64,000 nucleotides of DNA from Candidatus Avelusimicrobium stercoris (lineage in GTDB: Bacteria; Elusimicrobiota; Elusimicrobia; Elusimicrobiales; Elusimicrobiaceae). Shown here one piece after another: positions 61,701 to 64,000 of this stretch; within the stretch, counting starts at the first letter, position 1; each line of letters begins with the position of its first letter. A program made the translations under genes and the position numbers. The stretch is taken from contig DJFE01000016.1 in the NCBI GenBank assembly GCA_002432025.1, forward strand, positions 8,015 through 72,014, given 5' to 3'. The notes under the pieces were generated by a model that was given only the letters and a program-made list of their open reading frames with translations, was not told where the DNA came from and made no database searches.

Positions 61701-62651
61701 GCGGTCCAAATTGCCTTTGCCGCCACCAGGGCCAAAACTACCGCCGCCCAAACCACCGATTTTGCCGGGTTGGACAGGTTTCATCTGCGCGTCCATCAAC
61801 GCCTGCATAGCATTGGCTTTGGACATAGCGTCTTTGGAGCGTCTGGCTTCGGCCGCAGACCCGTTACCAAAAGAGACTCTGGACGGTTTACCCGCCGCCT
61901 GCAAGGGCTGCAAGGAAACCGGCTTGGGGCTGTTGCGCGGACCGGAGGCACCCACTTTGCGGGCAGCCGTTTTCATACCGCCGCCCCACATACCTACGCC
62001 CAATCTGCTGCCGCCGCGGGTGGCTAAACCAGCGGAAGAAAGCTGATTGATTTTCGTAGCCGCACGGCGGAAAGCCGCACGCGTGGCGGGAGCCGCGGCA
62101 CGTTTATAAATGTTGGTGTTATTCTCTTCCACTTCCGTGCTGGTAGAGGATTCTTGCGAAGCGTCGTACCCGTCGTGGGAAGGAATATAATCATTGGTTA
62201 CTTCGTCCGAAGCGGTGGTGTCGTCGCCCATTTTAATCAAACTAAGCGAATCGCGCCCCGCAAACTGGGCGATTTGACCGTCCGGGTTGCCCGTGGCGGT
62301 ATCAAAGCCGTACCGTTCGGGGTCAAACACGGATTCCTCACTCCCGGGAGTAACCATAGGTTCTTCGCTCACTTGCCCGCTGTACTTATACAAGAACGGC
62401 AGTAACAAGAGCGCCACCAAAGCGGCGATGAAGAACGGCGCGTCCCGTCTGGTTCTCTCAAAGAGAGTTTTTCTGGGTTTGCCGTCGCTCCCGATTTTGG
62501 AGGAAACACGATTAGCAAAAGATTTAGAACCCATAGGCTTGCTGTTCTTAATCTTATCGCTAAAGGTAAAACTGTCTTTATTATCCTTCTTAGCGTCAGA
62601 CGCGCCTAAAAAGGGGAATAAAGACTTCTTTTTATCTTTTTCCTCTGGCAT
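58800..62651 (-). CDS. very large membrane-anchored exported-type protein
   Basis: 1283 residues, no family recognised. A charged, Ser/Lys-rich cytoplasmic head (1-68) is followed by one transmembrane helix (about 70-90, FFIAALVALLLLPFLY), an acidic linker, an Arg/Gly/Ala-rich low-complexity stretch (about 180-320), and a Trp-rich then Cys-rich large domain with more than 20 Cys (for example CCGKKASK, CPGGWNDG, CPYPLVRITC). The even Cys supply suggests disulphides in the periplasm. AGGAGG precedes the ATG. Lies 178 bp after another large gene; the two may form an envelope apparatus. Confidence 0.75.
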   Translation of the reverse strand: MPEEKDKKKSLFPFLGASDAKKDNKDSFTFSDKIKNSKPMGSKSFANRVSSKIGSDGKPRKTLFERTRRDAPFFIAALVALLLLPFLYKYSGQVSEEPMVTPGSEESVFDPERYGFDTATGNPDGQIAQFAGRDSLSLIKMGDDTTASDEVTNDYIPSHDGYDASQESSTSTEVEENNTNIYKRAAAPATRAAFRRAATKINQLSSAGLATRGGSRLGVGMWGGGMKTAARKVGASGPRNSPKPVSLQPLQAAGKPSRVSFGNGSAAEARRSKDAMSKANAMQALMDAQMKPVQPGKIGGLGGGSFGPGGGKGNLDRKFTYNGREPWWWDMMKTRAQKEWQANFDRKWDWIKWKDKMLQGFLNGVLSCLATGTDDWSMGKMFGAAEGAGSEPTCCGKKASKIAGLIKQQTGLAFGKEGCNNYVSYVGKDKCPGGWNDGNKNSVTLGPIAQRVDCLSNGFGGAFGKMWSKLFGKNKGTFAEAGDCNTFAKDGLYTADFDSTKDASKWTVFHYVVGIPTARLSAYYQMTPTKQAQELVVGYIDRGTTFNSNIPAMTNRKDFVPLFVESVAIKNKKIRKDKPAATKASTGTATADAASGTEVAPEDVDALQTPIAYTKFLGVLRKGGVMKDAGETDAKDSLSVSTKGAKQGKGFVTGARCPYPLVRITCENHATVSSQGAKIDGMPYAHLTFTNGMTGEAAYNAMKSRFLISYMIQGDDNDVASAITTSTGMAQGQYYDIPHMDIKPYKGSWSQQMTGNGFVTNSLGTERNAKDLATGYQVIANSANIKALRGDRMNPSRRTIITWEIRQCDSLSMDGESINKGGCQNGVIKDRDEKGNVTKILGQARPGRVVSTATCVYDDGGNNYVGFPVNLDDKDDQEPVPPQQDPKPQNPQEKILQFADNMNGSKGIPSKYQERTGLLNIPTLSVNGKGGPKPFNEAVNTKECLAVGVARGGGSAPLLQQDVAADYINSVIARTNASQAFTAANAKFVHSGKVSVPQLVDAMTVAYAQDKNAKVPLEVVCSLGKTIGYNSYDPQMMKLRAPWRNTFGAFAAYTSADSSYFPAPLTLQNAKNLDLANMSEAQLKKLIIADRRFLGCGAVKQGNGATIKAMDSVRPYHYGRYNWNEMRTGDKADVPFIGQSGRDGYLAALERGGWVTNASDPKAYPLHAIAEAVGFQRKESVTKQELAASSNKTIDALNRRAYLTKYMHLFNESAADPCGLGDGVMPVEDALRYIGALCINGKNAKPSNSNNRVCGRYYGVAGESTTSTYDSNDTLDVDKIDIE

Positions 62652-62686
62652 AAGTGCCTCCTATTAAAATAAAACTGCTGGGTTAG

Positions 62687-62787
62687 GCCCTTTTTTATAG
62701 GGCCGGGGGATATTTTTTATCCCGATACATAAATAAAGAAATCCGTTGTTCGGAACTGGATGCCCATTCCGTAACAACTTTCTTTAT
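62687..62787. other. hairpins between the two large genes
   Basis: GGCCC/GGGCC hairpin at about 62688-62704, then a long imperfect inverted repeat (CATAAATAAAG...GTTGTTCGGAA at 62728-62754 with TTCCGTAACAAC...CTTTATG at 62767-62788). It may terminate or process the transcript between the two genes. Confidence 0.5.
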
Positions 62788-62829
62788 GCGTACTCCCTTA
62801 CTTCTATTATACAATTAAATCGCCTTTTT

Positions 62830-64000
62830 TCAAGGGGTTAATTTATTATCCTGCAAACTGTCCCCGATAGACGAGCCCCACTCCGGCTCCGGGAAGAAAT
62901 CCGCCCCGCGGGCAAACGTATCATTAACCGTGGCTTCAATGTCCGACGGGCGCACGCCCTCGTAATCGGCCGATTTCTTGCGCGCCTGCATACAGGCCTG
63001 CTGTTCTTCCAGCGTGGCCAAGGTTTGGCAGCGTTCCTTTTCCTGCTCGCAATAATTGGAATACGTATCGTATTTATCTTCCAAGCGCAGGGTGGTGCAT
63101 TTTTCAGTCTGGGCGTTCTTCATTTTTACGCCGCAGGTACTGCTTAAATTGGAATAAGCCTTTTCCACCGCTTTACAACTGTTGCGGATGCCTGCCAAGT
63201 TATTGGTGAAATTGCCGTTTACATCGTCGCAACTGGCGGGAAAAGAGCCCGGCAAACTTTTAATGGCTTCGTACGAATTGGAAATTTGCGCGTCAATGCT
63301 CCCTCCCGTATCTTTTAAGGAAGCGTTACACATTTCTTCCTGGTGCAGGGCCATTTTAATACTGTCCATTTCCGCCACTACGCTATCGGGGTCAATGCCC
63401 ATCCCTCCGGCCATACCAGAGGAATCAAACACGCGCTTGGGCATTTCCGCCCCGTTAAAGCCCGCACCCGCCAGCATTTTGCTTAAACCGGGGTGCTTGG
63501 CGCGTTTGGCCGCCAGACTCGTCAGCCACACATAATACAAGTCCTTGCGGGCCTTGTTGGTGTCAAAATCCGAATTAATGTTAAGCGGGGTCATAGAACC
63601 GCCGTTTTTGAGCGTTTGGGTAAGCGCAGTAACGCCCGAATCCACACTACGGGCCTTATCCACGGCGTGCATAAACCAATCGGTACCGCTGCCACCCGCA
63701 ATATTGGCGTTGGCAATTTTTTTAAGCGTTTGGGAAGAGTCGTACCCGTCCTTGGGGTTACGCGCAAGAGCGGAAGAGTCCGTGCCGAAATACACCTCGG
63801 CCTGCTGGGTAGAATTAGCCTGCGTGTTGGCTACACCGTTCCCGGGGACCACTACGCCCGGGCGCTTTATTCCGTCGCCCGTATCCACCTGGCTGTATGC
63901 AGTGGCGAGCGCATCGCCCCTGCGGCCTTGGCGCGCCAAAGAAGCGTTTAACGCACGCAAATTAAACAGTTGGGAGGCCTTGGCCTTTTCCAGTTGGTCC
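62830..64000 (-). CDS. large hypothetical protein, 5' end beyond the window
   Basis: At least 390 codons, open to the window edge, so the true start lies beyond 64000. Gly/Ser/Asn-rich first half and a second half with about ten Cys, several in a coiled-coil-like part (SNYCEQEKERCQTLATLEEQQACMQARKK). No family recognised. Same strand and base composition as the 1283-residue gene 178 bp downstream, and probably part of the same envelope-associated locus. Confidence 0.7.
   Translation of the reverse strand, partial: DQLEKAKASQLFNLRALNASLARQGRRGDALATAYSQVDTGDGIKRPGVVVPGNGVANTQANSTQQAEVYFGTDSSALARNPKDGYDSSQTLKKIANANIAGGSGTDWFMHAVDKARSVDSGVTALTQTLKNGGSMTPLNINSDFDTNKARKDLYYVWLTSLAAKRAKHPGLSKMLAGAGFNGAEMPKRVFDSSGMAGGMGIDPDSVVAEMDSIKMALHQEEMCNASLKDTGGSIDAQISNSYEAIKSLPGSFPASCDDVNGNFTNNLAGIRNSCKAVEKAYSNLSSTCGVKMKNAQTEKCTTLRLEDKYDTYSNYCEQEKERCQTLATLEEQQACMQARKKSADYEGVRPSDIEATVNDTFARGADFFPEPEWGSSIGDSLQDNKLTP

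Overview
The window reads as a chromosomal segment of a Gram-negative, fermentative, probably anaerobic bacterium. Sec-type signal peptides, an outer-membrane barrel-like protein, two dTDP-sugar/O-antigen-type polysaccharide operons and a Rex/AdhE ethanol-fermentation pair support this. The style (alanine-rich secreted proteins, lysine-rich H1-like protein, moderate GC core broken by AT-rich islands) would fit a gut Elusimicrobiota-like lineage, but that placement is a guess without a database search.

Layout. 1-2.4 kb: core genes (H1-like protein, small membrane protein, CYTH phosphohydrolase, hotdog thioesterase) and tRNA-Val. 2.35-4.8 kb: a Fic gene inserted at the 3' end of tRNA-Val, tRNA-like debris and a DUF5677-like gene. 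4.8-18.1 kb: a mobile island with a large serine recombinase, DUF2924/DUF5681 genes, a complete type I restriction-modification system with an unusual extra nuclease-like gene and two repeat tracts in hsdS, a terminase large subunit, a ParB-methyltransferase fusion and an unknown gene. 18.2-18.9 kb: structured repeats without genes. 19.0-28.7 kb: first polysaccharide operon (rfbA, rfbB, two DegT aminotransferases, WbqC, acyltransferases, glycosyltransferases, second rfbA), all on the minus strand and preceded by a ~410-nt structured leader. 29-36.9 kb: a toxin/defence-rich stretch with an intact Fic, two decayed Fic genes, a zeta-like kinase with a small partner, a helicase-DUF2726 fusion that cuts short a secreted-protein gene. 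37-41.8 kb: two secreted paralogues with an ADP-ribosyltransferase-like pattern, a DNA glycosylase, a TPR protein, membrane protein, Cys-rich miniprotein, tRNA-Arg. 42-44 kb: transposase remnant and hipBA between short direct repeats. 44.4-52.2 kb: second polysaccharide operon (truncated rfbA, MsbA-like ABC exporter, glycosyltransferase, DUF1796, TPP enzyme, HAD hydrolase, HpcH/HpaI aldolase) preceded by a second copy of the same structured leader. 52.8-56.3 kb: divergent rex and adhE with candidate operators on both promoters. 56.3-64 kb: outer-membrane protein, pirin-like protein, a cluster of REP-like palindromes and two large exported-type proteins.

The strongest candidate for an undescribed system is the pair of ~410-430-nt leader RNAs. 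They lie upstream of both polysaccharide operons, share many hairpins, contain a terminator-like hairpin with a competing antiterminator arm, and a 9-11-bp long-range helix whose sequence differs between copies while pairing is preserved. Also notable are hsdS with both TAEL linker repeats and a GACA tetranucleotide tract, a direct repeat bracketing the restriction/terminase cargo, and several genes with a TATAAT box exactly 6 nt before the ATG and no Shine-Dalgarno sequence.
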